DNA of 64,000 bases from Aegilops tauschii subsp. strangulata. Taxonomy: Eukaryota > Streptophyta > Magnoliopsida > Poales > Poaceae. The DNA lies in the NCBI RefSeq assembly GCF_002575655.3, contig NC_053039.3, positions 224,645,622 to 224,709,621 of the forward strand, written 5' to 3'. The notes beneath the pieces were generated by a model that did no database searches, was not told the origin of the DNA, and saw only the letters and a list, made by a program, of their open reading frames with translations. The position numbers and the translations under genes were made by a program. How positions within the stretch are numbered: the stretch's first letter is position 1; each line of letters begins with the position of its first letter. This document shows positions 32,799-45,029 of the stretch, one piece after another.

Positions 32799-34374
32799 AG
32801 GGGGGGGTGAATAGACTCTTAATAAAGAAAAGTTGCAGTTTTTATTTTCTTCAAGTTAAGGTAGAGTTTTAGCACAAGTTTAAACATTCACAATACATTA
32901 AAGCAAGCATGGCAAGAGTATATGAGCAGCGGAAAGTAAAGCATGCAATTTGTGAGAATGTAAAGGGATGGGATTGGAGTGTGCAAACACAATTGGAGAC
33001 ACGGAAATTTTTGGCGTGGTTCCGATAGGTGGTGCTATCGTACATCCACGTTGATGGAGACTTCAACCCATGAAGGGTAACGGTTGCGCGAGTCCACGGA
33101 GGGCTCCACCCACGAAGGGTCCACGAAGAAGCAACCTTGTCTATCCCACCATGGCCATCGCCCACGAAGGACTTGCCTCACTAGGGTAGATCTTCACGAA
33201 GTAGGCGATCTCCTTGCCCGTACAAACTCCTTGGTTCAACTCCACAATCTTGACGGAGGCTCCCAAGTGACACCTAACCAATCTAGGAGACACCACTCTC
33301 CAAAAGGTAATAGATGGTTTGTTGATGATGAACTCCTTGCTCTTGTGCTTCAAATGATAGTCTCCCCAACACTCAACTCTCTCACAGATTTGGATTTGGT
33401 GGAAAGATGATTTGAGTGGAAAGCATGTTGGAGAAGGCTAGTGATCAAGATTTATGTGGTTGGAATGGAATATCTTGACCTCAACACATGAGTAGGTGGT
33501 TCTCTCTCAGAAAATGTATGCTGGAAGTGTAGGCATGTTCTGATGGCTCTCCTCACGAATGAAGAGTGGGTGGAGGGGTATATATAGCCTCCACACAAAA
33601 TTTAACCATTACACACAATTCACCAGACTCGGTGGGACCGAATCAGAAAACTCGGTCGGACCGATTCAGTTCATAATGTGACCGTTAGGCATTTCGGTGG
33701 GACCGATATGATCAACTCGTTGGGAACGATGTGCTAGGGTTAGGGTAAAACCTCATCTCGGTTTGACCGATTACACAAACTCGGTGAGACCGATTTTGGT
33801 AATGGGCTAACCAGAGAGTTGGTCAGGCAAACTCGGTGAGACCGATTACAAATCTCGGTAAGACCGATCTTATTGCAATAGGAACCAGAGAGTTTGCAAG
33901 CCCATCTCGGTGAGACCGGGATCCCATCGGTGAGACCGAATTGATTAGGGTTTCTGGCAGTGGCTATGTCAAGTGAACTCGGTGGCGCCGGATAGATCAA
34001 ATCGGTGGGGCCGAGTTTGACTTTTGGTTTGGGACATATGTGGATATGAGAAAGTGGTTGAGGGCTTTGGAGCATATCACTAAGCACTATGAGCAAGCAA
34101 GCCATTAAGCAACACCTCATCCCCTTTTAATAGTATTGGCTTTTCCTATGGACTTAATGTGATCTTGGATCACTAAAAGTAAAATGTAGAGCCTTGAGCT
34201 TTTGAGATTGAGCCAATCCTTTGTCCTTAGCATCTTGAAGGGGTTCCACATCCTCTTGTCCACGGCACTCTATCTGTTGAACTTGTCTGAAATATACTAG
34301 ATGTGAACATTAGTCCAACAAGAGATATGTTCACATTAATTACCAAAACCACCCAGGGAGCACTTGTGCTTTCA
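32773..34374. mobile_element. Solo LTR (1,602 bp) nested in the Copia element
   Basis: It starts TGAAAGGATCGAG and ends GTGCTTTCA, flanked on both sides by the direct repeat GTTTG (32768-32772 and 34375-34379). Removing it with one GTTTG restores the Copia frame (KVFVTKNRSFL). TG...CA termini plus a 5 bp duplication identify an LTR; no internal domain is seen. It carries a minisatellite of TCGGTGAGACCGAT-type repeats. Confidence 0.85.
33625..34015. repeat. CTCGGT(G)(G/A)GACCGA palindrome-like repeats
   Basis: About a dozen copies of a 14-16 bp near-palindrome (CGGT..NACCG), spaced 20-40 bp apart, lie inside the solo LTR. Confidence 0.8.
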
Positions 34375-34376
34375 GT

Positions 34377-36000
34377 TTGTCACTAAGAATAGGTCCTTTC
34401 TCAAGAAAGAGTTTTCTCTCGAAAGAATTGAGTGGGAGGAAGATAGAACTTGATGAGGTTGTTGAACCTTTACTTCAACCAGAGAGTAGCGTAGCACAGA
34501 AAGATGTTTCTGTGGCACCTACGTTAGTTGAAGAGGAAGCTAATGATGATGATCATGAAGCTTCGGATCAAGTTACTGTCGAACCTCGTAGGTCGACAAG
34601 GGTACGTGCAGCTTCTGAGTGGTACGGTAACCCTGTCTTAGAGGTCATGTTGTTGGACAACGGTGAACCTACGAGCTATGGAGAAGCGATGGTGGGCCCA
34701 GATTCCAACAAATGGTTAGAGGCCATGAAATCCGAGATGGGATCCATGTATGAAATCAAAGTATGGACTTTGGAAGTATTACCTGAAGGGCAAAAGGTCA
34801 TTCAGAACAAATGGATCTTTAAGAAGACAGACGTTGATGGTAATGTAACCATTTATGAAGCTCAACTTGTCGCAAAGAAGTTTCCGATAAGTTCAGGGGG
34901 TTTACTATGATGAGACTTTCTCACTCGTAGCGATGCTAAAGTCTATGTTAGCAGTTACTACATTTTTTGATTATGAAATATGGCGGATGGATGTCAAAAC
35001 AGAGTTTCCTTAACAGTTTCCGTGAGGTACGGTTGTATGTGATACAACCAGAAGGTTTTGTCGATCCTATGGATGCTAAAAGGCATGCAAGCTCCAGCGA
35101 TCCTTCTATGGACTGGAGCAAGCATTTCGGAGTTGGAATATACGCTTTGATGAGGTGATCAAAGCTTTTGGGTTTATACAAAGTTTGCAAGAAACTTGTA
35201 TTTACAAGAAAGTGAGTGGGAGCACTACAAAATTTCTGATAAGTATATGTGGATGACATATTGTTGATCAGAAATGATGTAGAATTTCTGGAAAGCATAA
35301 AGGGTTGTTTGAAAGGAGTTTTTCAAAGGAAGACCTGGGTAAAGCTGCTTACATATTGGGCAACAAGATCTATAGAGATAGATCAAGACGCCTAATAAGA
35401 CTTTCACGGAGCACATACCTTGACATGATTTTGAAGGAGTTCAAAATGGACCAGTCAAAGAAGGAGTTCTTGCCTGAGTTGTAAGGTGTGAAGTTGAGTA
35501 AGACTCAAAGCTCGACCACAGCAGAAGACAGAGAAAGGACGAAGGTCGTCCCCTATGATATAGCCATAGGCTATATACGGTATGCCATGCTGTGTACTGC
35601 ACCTGATGTGCACCTTGCCACGTGTCTGGCAAGTGGGTACAAGAGTGATCCAGGAGTGGATCACTGGACAACGGTCAAAATTATCCTTAGAAGAATAAGG
35701 AAATGTTTCTTGGTTATGGAGATGATAAAGAGTTTGGCGTAAAGGGTTATGTCGATGCAAGCTTTAACACTAATCCAGGTGACTCTGAGTAGAGTTTCTC
35801 GGTTATGGAGGTGACAAAGAGTTCGACGTAAAGGGTTACGTCGATGCAAGCTTTAACACCAATCCAGATGACTCTGGGTAGCAAACCGGATACATATAGT
35901 GGAGTAACCGTTTGGAATACCTCCAAGTGGAGCATGGTAGCAGCATCTACAGTATGACATAAAATTTGTGAAGTACACGTGGATCTGAATGTTGCAGACC
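34377..36000 (+). pseudogene. Copia reverse transcriptase/RNase H remnant
   Basis: Frames include WLEAMKSEMGSMYEIKVWTL and KWIFKKTDVDGN (start of RT). A YVDD active-site sequence survives at 35246-35257, but stops and frame breaks surround it. The RNase H part (35460-36000) has about 80 bases repeated in tandem (CGTAAAGGGTTA(T/C)GTCGATGCAAGC at about 35737 and 35827). Confidence 0.75.
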
Positions 36001-36112
36001 CGTTGACTAAAACCTCTCTCACAAGCAAAACATGATCAAACCCTAGAACTAATTGGGTGTTAATCACATGGTGATGTGAACTAGATTATTGACTCTAGTG
36101 CAAGTGGGAGAC

Positions 36113-37876
36113 TATTGGAAATATGCCCTAGAGGCAATAATAAATTAGTTATTATCATTTTTCCATGTTCATGATAATCGTTTATTATCCATGCTAGAAT
36201 TGTATTGATCGGAAACTCAAATACATGTGTGGATACATAGACAACAACATGTCCCTAGTAAGCCTCTACCGGACTAGCTCGTTGATCAAAGATGGCTATG
36301 GTTTCCTATCCATGGACATGAGTTGTCATTTGATAACGGTATCACATCATTAGGAGAATGATGTGATGGACAAGACACAAACTATAAACATAGCATATGA
36401 TCGTATCAAGTTTATTGCTATCGTTTTCTGCATGTCAAGTATATGTTCCTATGACCGTGAGATCATGCAACTCACTGACACCGGAGGAGTACCTTGTGTG
36501 TACCAAATGTCGCAACATAACTGGGTGACTATAAAGGTGCTCTACATGTACCTCCGTGGGTGTCTGTTGAGTTGGCATGAATCAAGACTGGGATTTGTCA
36601 CTCCGTATGACGGAGAGGTATCTTAGGGCCCACTCGGTAATACAACATCATAGTAAGCTTGCAAGCAATGTGACTAATGGGTTAGCCACAGGATCTTGTA
36701 TTACGGAACATGTAAAGAGAGTTGCCGGTAATTAGATTTAACTAGGTATGGGGATACCAACGATCGAATCTCGGGCAAGTAACATACTGATAGACAAAAG
36801 GAACTACATACGGGATTAGCTAAATCCTTGACATCGAGGTTCGACCGATAAGATCTTCGTAGAATATGTAGGAACCAATATGGGCATCCAGGTCCCGCTA
36901 TTGGTTATTGATCATAGAGGTGTCTTGGTCATGTCTGCATAGTTCTCGAACCCGCAGGATCTACACACTTAACGTTTGGTGACGATATAAGTATAGTTGA
37001 GTCATTATGGTGGTTATTGAAGGTTGTTCGGAGTCCCAGATGAGATCCCAGACGTGATGAGGAACTCCGGAATGTTCCAGAGGTGAAGATTGGTATATTG
37101 GACGAAGGGTATTGGAGTCCGGAATTGTTCCGGGGGTACCGAGTGATGACGACCAGTGTCACCGAAAGAGGTTTCGGGGGGGGGGGGGGGGGGGCGACAA
37201 GTGTTGGGGCCCCATGGGCCAAGGGGAGGGGGCGAACCAGCCCACTAAGGGGCTGAGCGCCCCCATCACCCCATCACACATAACCAGGAGGGTTGGGGCG
37301 CCCCGTAGGGCTTCCCACCACTTTGGCTTGGGGGCCAAGTCTCCTAAGGGGGAAAACCTATCTAGGGTTTCCCTCTTATGCCACCAACCCTATATGGGAT
37401 CTCCCAGGGGCGGCCCCTTCCCCCTATATATAGAGAGATAGAGAGAGGGCAGCCGCACCCTCATACACCACGGCGCTGCCCCTCCTCTCCCTCGTAGCCT
37501 TCTTCCTCTTCGTAGCGCTTAGCGAAGCTCTGCTGAGATTCCGCCACCACCACCGCCACCACGCCGTCGTGCTACCGGAGGACTCGAGCTACTACTTCAA
37601 CATCGCTCGCTAGATCGAGGAGGTGAAGGCGTCATCAAGCCGTACATGTGTTGAACGTGGAGGTGCCGTCCGTTCGGCGCTAGATCGGGAGTTCGCGAGA
37701 CGGATCGTGATTGGATCGCCAAGACGTTCGATTACATCAACCGCGTTTCTTAACGCTTCCGCTTAGCGATCTACAAGGGTATGTAGATCCAATCTATCCT
37801 CTTGTAGATGGTCATCTCCTAGATTGATCTTGGTGGGCGTAGGAATTTTTTGTTTCACATGCAACGTTCCCCAACA
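36113..37876 (+). mobile_element. 3' LTR of the truncated Copia element (1,764 bp)
   Basis: It begins TATTGGAAATATGCCCTAGA (the canonical TG is mutated to TA) right after the polypurine tract CAAGTGGGAGAC. It ends CGTTCCCCAACA. The right flank (37877-37881, AATAT) is F-box intron 1 sequence. A run of about 19 G lies at 37174-37193. Confidence 0.9.
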
Positions 37877-38817
37877 AATATATAGTACTTGAATAAGTGT
37901 GGAGCCAACCACCATCTTGTAACCTTCAAACAGATCAAGAATTACACCCAAGGTCTCCAGTTTAGGCGCAGAGACCACAGTTATTTGCGAAGGCGCATAA
38001 TGATAATCAAGGAGCAGCCTTTGGAGTGAAGGGGCGTCTTTGATGATGAGCTCCTCTCCTTTAAAGCAAATTCCAATGCTTACAAGGTGAGGCGACTTTC
38101 TTTGGAGACAACACATATGGATTGCTTTTCCAAAAACAAGCAGCAAGCGCTCCAGGGAAGGGCAGTAGGAGTGGATGATGCTGTGCAGTGAGGCCTCTGA
38201 CAGATCGACCACCACAAGCGCGAGTTTTTTTAGCAGTGGGAGTCAAAGCATTTGTACCAGATTGTCTGGTAGATGACACCGGGCCACGGTGGTGGTGTGG
38301 AGAGAGGAGGAAAACCATGAGATGGACATTGGTGGTGAGGGCACAACTACAACACTTGGTGGACATCTATTTGCATAGTAATGGTAGAACTCAAGATGCT
38401 GGAGATTTTTGAATTGACGGGATGTTAGCCAGGTGTCCACCGTGCAGGGTATGTGCAGCAAGCAGCATGCCGAGATGCATAGGCGTTGAACGGAGCCTTG
38501 GTGGGAGGAGACGATGGCTCCGTGGAGTTCAAAATCATGAAAAATAGATAGCCGGCGACAGTCGAGATTAAGAGGCGCGGCTAGCCACAAAGTGCGCCAT
38601 CGAGATGCGAGGACCTGTTTGCGGCATCCATCCTTGGTGGGGAGAAGGAAGATGATCTCCCCAGGGATGGCGTCCGGGAGATCGCTGATGGGTTCCGCCC
38701 GATATTTTACGGGTTCCTCGGATCCAGGGCGTGGCCGCCTCTGCCCGCGCAGCCGGGTGCAGGATCTACAGCCGGCAGCGCTGCTGGCCAGAGCCTCATC
38801 TGTGTACATAGCAATAT

Positions 38818-38937
38818 GAAAAAAAGGCAGAAACATACATGTAGGACATTCAAAATCAATTCTCAAGATCTGAAAGAAAAAAAGGCACAAACATATATGT
38901 AGGACATTCAAAATCAATTCTCAAGATCTAGCTACGA
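38818..38937. repeat. 58 bp tandem duplication
   Basis: Two copies of a unit containing AAACATACATGTAGGACATTC and TCAATTCTCAAGATCT lie just upstream (minus-strand sense) of the F-box pseudogene exon. Confidence 0.8.
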
Positions 38938-39147
38938 ATTATTAGCACGCACGCTAACCCTAGTCGGATTATTAGCAAAATAATCATTTGTACAAAACAA
39001 ACAATTAATCACTAACCATAGATACCATTCAAACAATCAATACACTGCACGGATCTAACGAATCTTACTCTGATTTCATGGACTGGGTCAAGATAACCAA
39101 GGATTTCTATTCCCAACAAAAGGGGCGGGGGGACTAACCGGTTTTCC

Positions 39148-39351
39148 GTCAGAGTCGGAGTCATTGCCGGAGTAGCTGTTGACCTCCGGCTCTGGCTGGG
39201 GAGGCACGACGACGGCGACGAAGTAAAGGTCGCGTTGCTGCCCGTGCGAGACCTCGTCGGCGGCGACAACAACCTCTGCGCCCAACTTCATGCGTTGCGC
39301 GGGTGCTTCACCAGCCCCGGCATCGCCACTACCACCAATGATACACTCCAT
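39148..39351 (-). CDS. Possible first exon of a minus-strand gene
   Basis: The frame starts MECIIGGSGDAGAGEAPAQR at 39351, continues MKLGAEVVVAADEVSHGQQRD, and ends in an acidic SGNDSDSDGKP at the donor AAACCG|GTTAGT in phase 0. The opening resembles the disordered N-termini of cereal F-box proteins. It lies 350 bases upstream of the F-box pseudogene exon 1 (acceptor TACACAG|ATG at 38799). Joining the two would reach a stop before the F-box, so if this was that gene's first exon the gene is dead. It could also belong to another gene. Confidence 0.3.
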
Positions 39352-39389
39352 GCGGCGGTGACAACTTTGGAAGGGGTGTGCAGCTGCCT

Positions 39390-40135
39390 ATTATGACCAG
39401 CGGATCGGGTGCGCCATTAATATGGAGCAGCGAGAGCAAGGTGGGCAGGGGTCAAAGGGTTGGCTCGCCTCCGGTGAGCCTGTGCAACGGACTGTTGGCA
39501 TGCCTAGCGTCATTTCACACAAGTACTAGCATGCCCCATGATGCACGCGGATGCCTCGGCCTCCCGGTCTACCTGCTAGCATGCGTGTCGTCAACTCACG
39601 CATGCTTGTACGGCACACAAGACGCGTGCGCGTCACGTATTATATTGATTTTTCCTTTTTGATGATTAATTATGCCACTTTACTGCTTAACCGAAGCACG
39701 ACACGTACATTGTTGGTCTAACGCAGACGGTTCGAATAAAGAGTCCGTTTGCGATATTGGTTGATAATTATTTATAATTTGCTTTATGTAAGAAGATTAT
39801 ATCAAAACTTGTCTCAAATTTGAATAATAATAATAATATCACAGTCTATTGGTGTCCATATGACACCACGATAAGTTTCATGAATTTCAACATAGTTTTG
39901 GATTTACTGGATTTTAAAATCAAGATTCTCGATGTTAGAAATTTCTTGCATGGGGACTAAACATGCACCCAGGGACACGTATACATATGATTTTGCAATC
40001 CATTTTCATGCACTATCACGGGTCTCATGTAGATCAAATTTGATTTTTGCACATTAAATCCTTGGGAAATCAATCAATGTATAAAAATGGACAAATGTTA
40101 TCTATTTTTTTTATTTTTAACACTAAACTCCCTTG
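39390..40135. other. Intergenic DNA
   Basis: I see no supported gene, transposon end or repeat in this stretch. Confidence 0.45.
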
Positions 40136-40900
40136 GTCGCATGTTCGCTGCAGAGAAAGTTTGACATGCATCTTTGGGCCACATGCACGCGGTGGTCCTA
40201 GGACACTCACTCACGTGGGCCCGCGAGGTCGCCGTCCAGCACTATGACATGCGATGAGAGAGGTTGATCTGATCAACAAGGATGGTCATTTTTTGGTTTT
40301 TGTTACGTGCGGTAGGAGTATATATATAGTATGCGTTGAAGAGGGTTGTCGGGGACAATAATACGCGTCATATAGGACAGTCACTTGCATGCGATGCTTC
40401 CATCCGTGGGCCCATGAGGTTGTCCTCCATCACTTTGACCCAACACAAGGAGGTTTCTTTTTGGGTTGTGTTTCCGTAAGAGTATATAATACACGTCAAA
40501 GAGGGGAGGAGGGGGCCGGGCAGCACATACTATACACACGTACGTCATGAACGATCTCGCACCGTGTGGGGACTTTTCGGTTTCTGAGGCAGGTGCCACA
40601 AAGAAGTTGTGCATATTGGGTATTAAAAACATCACCAACACATTGGGCCACCTGCAGACGATGGTTGTCATTCATTCGCCTGCGACTCTTCCCTCCATGG
40701 GCCCGCGAGGTCGTCGTCCATCTAATATATGACACAATGTGAAAGGTAATTTGACAAACAAGGAGGGATTATTTTCGGGTTGTCTTACGGTGCGTAGGAG
40801 TATATATTACGCGTCGAAGAGGGGAGGGGGCAACTTATATATACTACGTGTCATGAACCTAGGTTCGTGTGGGGGACTTAAAGGTTTCCGAGGCAGGTGT

Positions 40901-41371
40901 TGTCGGTGTCAAAACTGGCGGATCTCGGGTAAGGGGTCCCGAACTGTGCGTCTAAGGTCGATGGTAACAGGAGACGGGGGACACGATGTTTACCCAGGTT
41001 CGGGCCCTCTCGATGGAGGTAATGCCCTACTTCCTGCTTGATTGATCTTGATGAATATGAGGATTACAAGAGTTGATCTACCACGAGATCGTAATGGCTA
41101 AACCCTAGATGTCTAGCCTATATGATTGTGATTCCCTCTACGAATTAAACCCTCCAGTTTATATAGACACCGGAGGGGCCTAGGGTTATACAGAGTCGGT
41201 TTACAGAGGAAGGAATCTCCATATCCGAACGGCAAGCTTGCCTTCCATGCAAAGGAGAGTCCCATCCGGACACGGGAGGAAGTCTTCTGTCTTGTATCTT
41301 CATGGCCCATCAGTCCGGCCCACATCACATAGGCCGGACGCCCGAGGACCCCTTAATCCAGGACTCCCTCA
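40901..41371 (-). repeat. 3' LTR of the two-sided element
   Basis: It differs from the right LTR at about 15 of 471 positions by eye, mostly C/T or G/A changes. It contains a TATATAGACACCGGAGG block, probably the promoter region. Confidence 0.9.
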
Positions 41372-41905
41372 GTAGCCCCTGAACCAGGCTTCAATGACGA
41401 TGTGTCTCGCGCAGATTGTCTTCGGCATTACAAGGCGGGTTCCTCCTCTGAATATTCCAAAGTAGTCTTCAAACATAGATAATGTGTAGGGCTCTGCAAA
41501 ATAAGATCCACAAAGAGTATAATATTTAACAAGTCCCATCTATTGACATCTTCTGTAGTGAGACGCCACGTCTTCGTCCGGTCGTTATTTCAAACTGTTT
41601 TTTAGCCTCCCGCTCCGTGTTTCGAGATGCGGTTTCCATTGGCACGTCTTGTCGAAGCAGAGATCATGTCCCCTTATTACGGGATTCTCATCAATACGGG
41701 AGTGGGTAATCCAACCGCGCCGTCTGCACGACCCTTGGGGAATAGGCGAGTTTTAAGGCGAATGGGGAGGCGCTTGATATTCGCTGCCTTTATAAAGAGA
41801 TAAGGATTCACCTTTTCACCCACGCCTTCTTTCTCTCTGCCCACCCATTCTCGAGCTCCAGCGCCCAAGCTTCCATCCTTTCCGCCTCAAAAAAGCACTC
41901 CGACC

Positions 41906-44900
41906 ATGTCCGGATCTGGAGCGCAGGGCAAGTGGATGGCCTCCTCCGTCACGGAGAAGGACATCACGAAGCTCCGGGAGGCGGGGTACTTGGCCCAGGA
42001 AATCGCCCACCGGCTTCCGGCCAAGGGGCAGATCACCCCCACCCCGAAGCCCCATGAGAGGGTGGTGTTCATTGCCCACTTCGTCTATGGGTTAGGGTTT
42101 CCTGTCCACCGCTTCGTCCGCGGACTCATGTTCTACTATGGGCTAGATTTCCATGATCTGGCCCCCAACTCCTTCCTCAACATCTCGGCATTCATTGTCG
42201 TGTGCGAGGCCTTCCTCCGCATCCCACCCCACTTCGGATTGTGGCTAAAGACCTTCAATGTGAAGCCGAAGGTGGTGGGTGGTCAACACGCAGAGTGAGG
42301 AGGCGCTATGGTGAGCAAGATGTCCAACGTCACATGGCCCAAAGGCACCTTTGTGGAGACTGTCAAAGGGTGGCAGCAGCAGTGGTTCTATGTCACAGAG
42401 CCCCGCGACACCACCTGGGTCGCGGCTCCCAAATTCAAGTCCGGGGCCCCAATGCGGCTTACCTCCTAGCTAGAAAAGGGCCTGGACTGGGCGTCGTCGG
42501 ACGAGGTGTCAGCGCTGCAGATGCACATCAAGAGCATGGTGGACAAGAACATCAAGCTTATCAATGTGATCCAGGTGATGCTTTTTTGCCGGATCCTTCC
42601 ATGCCAGAGCCGGACTAGCAATTTGTGGGAGTTCGATCCGGCCAAGCACCAGACCTTGCAGCAGTTCTTCAGCTCCACACACAAAGGCATCTGGAAGGTG
42701 CTTTTTAAGGCCAATGAGACGTGGCCACAGATGACCGAGGACCGTGGGTACAACCTGACCCATCCCGCTAGTTCAGTGAGTTTTTCATATTTCAAGGTGT
42801 ATCCTTCACCTGTACATTCAAGGAAGATGTCTGAGCTTCCCTATCTGTCTTTTCAGGGCTGGACAAAGAAGGCAGAGCGGATCTAATGTCCGGCTCCGCT
42901 GCCCGAAAACCCAGTAATCCCACTTCTGACGAAGATGCTGGTTCCGGCGCCCTACCAGGCACCGGAAGAAGGACAAGAAGAAGGCCAAGGAGACCAGAAA
43001 CGGCCTCCGCTGTAAAGGCACTTCGGACGTGACATCCGAAGACGCTGAAACCCACTCCTCCTTCGCCACCGAGCACGACGAGGAGGAGGAGGAAAGCAAC
43101 TCTCCCCCCGAGGGTGGAAGGAATAAAAGGGCTGCCTCCATGGATCTGGAGGCAGAGGCGTCCAAGAAGGGGAAGGTCTACCTCACGGACAACTCCGCGT
43201 TGGGCACCGATAGCAGCTCCGAGTGGTGCCCCAGGGAGAAGCCCCTAGCCGAATCGTAAGTACTCAAAGGTACTTATACAAACATATATCCAACTTCTTT
43301 ACTTCATTGTTTTAATATGTCGAATCATGCACTGCAGTCCGGCCCACGCCCGCCCCCAGCGATCCTCATCTTCGGGGAATTCGCTGGATCCGAAGGTGAT
43401 GGACAGCGGGTCACTTCCGGTGGCCTCCTCTCCCAAGGCCATGGACGACGCTGAGGTGTTGTCCCGAAGGACATCACCGGGCCAGGGAGAGATGGAGGAG
43501 GCCGTCAGGGTGGCGGCAGAGGGTGATACCTCGGCTGCCGGACACATGGGGGAGCAAATCCCCCCGGAGGCTGGCGCTGGGGGCCACATCCAATTCGGCC
43601 CCCAGCCGAATACTATTCCGGAGACCCATACGGCTCCGGAATCAGGCAAGCAGGCTCCTTCGAAGGAAGGAGGTGCACCTAGTCCGCCGGTGACCTCTGT
43701 CCATCCAGAGGCACCAGATACTTTACTGGAAGCACTGCAAAGTGCTTCCATTGTTGAGGAACACCGTACCCTCATGGGTACGGTGGTTGAGAGGGTTCGG
43801 TCTGCTAAGAGCGGACTAACCGAAGCCTGCACCAGCCTTCTAACAGGCTTTGAGGTATGTGATGTAATTTATGCAAAAAGAATGTCATAGTATAGACAGT
43901 AGCCCCTGAGACTCTGTCCAGTGTTCGAAAAGAAAAGCCGGACAGAGGATGAAATAATTTTTGCAGGAGACTAACCATACATGTCTATGTAAATAAGCAA
44001 GCGTCGATGCTGGCTGCGACCTCCCACTCTGCCGAAGTCTCCAAACTGAAGCAGAGTCTGGAGCGGGCTGAGGAAGAGCTCGACCGTGTGAAAAAACAAC
44101 TAGAGGACAAGTAAGGTATGCAATGGCCTATTCAGATCTAAAAAGATATGAATTGTTTGTGTTGATCATGTTATCATGATATTTCGTAGGTGCTGCGACC
44201 GAGGTGGAGTCCCTCAAGAACGCACTGGCCGAGGCCTAGAAGAAAGCGGCGAAGGAACAAGCCGCCCGTGAAAAACATGAGGCCGGAGTCTGGGAGGTCC
44301 AGCAGGAGCTCCAGGACGCCGTAAAGAAATGTGATTCCTTGGAACACAATATTGCGGACCAAGAGTCCGAACTTGCCAAGGCCCGCCAAAGTGCACAAGA
44401 GGCCCGGGTTGAAGCCCAGAGTGCCCTCCAGGAAATCTAGGAGGCCAGGAAAATCGCGGCGGGTAAGGCCTTTATTATGCAGAGCAAATATGTGAAGAAA
44501 AGGTACCTCTTACTGACCCTGATTTGGAGTTCTCCAGGAGCGTTTGTGGATTTGCTGCGCAGTGTTGCTGATGCTGCAGAGTTCTTCCGAGCCGAAGAGG
44601 GGAGCTCAACGGAGAAGCAGTTCTGGTCGCAATACCTTGCGCCAAAGCATCCGGTGCCCTTTAGCGATCAGCTGAAACAGCTGACCGAACTGCATAGGGT
44701 GGTCGAATTGGCCATGAAGGATTTGATAATCCGTCTATGGCCTGCCGAAGCCATACCCATCAGCTACTTTGGGCTCGTGAAGCGGCTGGTCGATGCCTTC
44801 CCTCGGCTTGATGCCATCAAGCGGTCGGTCTGCATCGAAGGTGCGCGGATAGCCTTCGCTCGTGTCAAGGTGCAGTGGGCGAAGATGGACGCCAGCAAGC

Positions 44901-45022
44901 TCGCGACCGAGGGACCGCCCGCGGGCAAGGAGCACCGCACGCCTGAGCGGTATTTTGATGATGTCCTGAAGGGATCCCGCATTGTAGAGGGCCAGTGTGC
45001 AAAAGACATTATCTTTGAATGA
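41906..45022 (+). pseudogene. Antisense gene with Transposase_28-type ('putative gypsy type transposon') domain
   Basis: The frame starts MSGSGAQGKWMASSVTEKDI at 41906. The conserved core reads HERVVFIAHFVYGLGFPVHR, FLNISAFIVVCEAFLRI and HFGLWLKTFNV (residues ~50-125), which I recognise as the plant PF04195-type domain. The frame is interrupted by TGA at 42296-42298 and TAG at 42467-42469. Further exons appear to follow: an acidic segment (DEEEEESNSPPEGGRNKR, 43066-43119), a segment at 43327-43851 ending at GAG|GTATGTG, coiled-coil segments (44000-44110, 44190-44450, with TAGs at 44237 and 44438), and a C-terminal part (44520-45022) with VDAFPRLDAIKRSVCIEGAR. Its role in the element is not established. 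Three of the four stops are TAG, as expected from decay of CAG/TGG codons. Confidence 0.7.
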
Positions 45023-45029
45023 AGACATT

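Larger units (their letters stand above)
30951..37876 (+). mobile_element. BARE1/Angela-like Copia element, 5' truncated
   Basis: The element keeps its internal domain from within gag to the 3' end plus a full 3' LTR (36113-37876). The 5' LTR, primer-binding site and about 1.4 kb of leader and early gag present in the related element at 52919 are missing. A solo LTR (32773-34374) interrupts the polyprotein. Order along the strand is gag, protease, integrase, reverse transcriptase and RNase H, as in Ty1/Copia elements. Many stops and indels make it non-functional. Confidence 0.85.
29571..38799 (-). pseudogene. Second F-box/LRR/FBD gene, split by nested retrotransposons
   Basis: This is a paralogue of the gene at 22438. 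Exon 1 is 38799-37889: it has the F-box (ISDLPDAIPGEIIFLLPTKD) and LRR part, ending GSTLIQ at GTACTA. An in-frame TGA at 38245-38243 replaces the CGA of the intact gene, a CpG-type change. The frame is also shifted between the MRLWPA-like start and the F-box. Only 44 bases of exon 2 remain (30103-30060), with a normal GT donor. Exon 3 is 29959-29571, with a frameshift near 29755-29735 before the terminal DPFDCDCSKLWLS. Retroelements fill 30104-37876. The rest of intron 1 and the first ~90 bases of exon 2 are missing. Confidence 0.8.

Noticed and set aside
43299..43832. A 177-codon minus-strand frame inside the two-sided element
   Set aside because: It mirrors the plus-strand exon at 43327-43851, which fits the surrounding antisense gene in style, donor site and direction.
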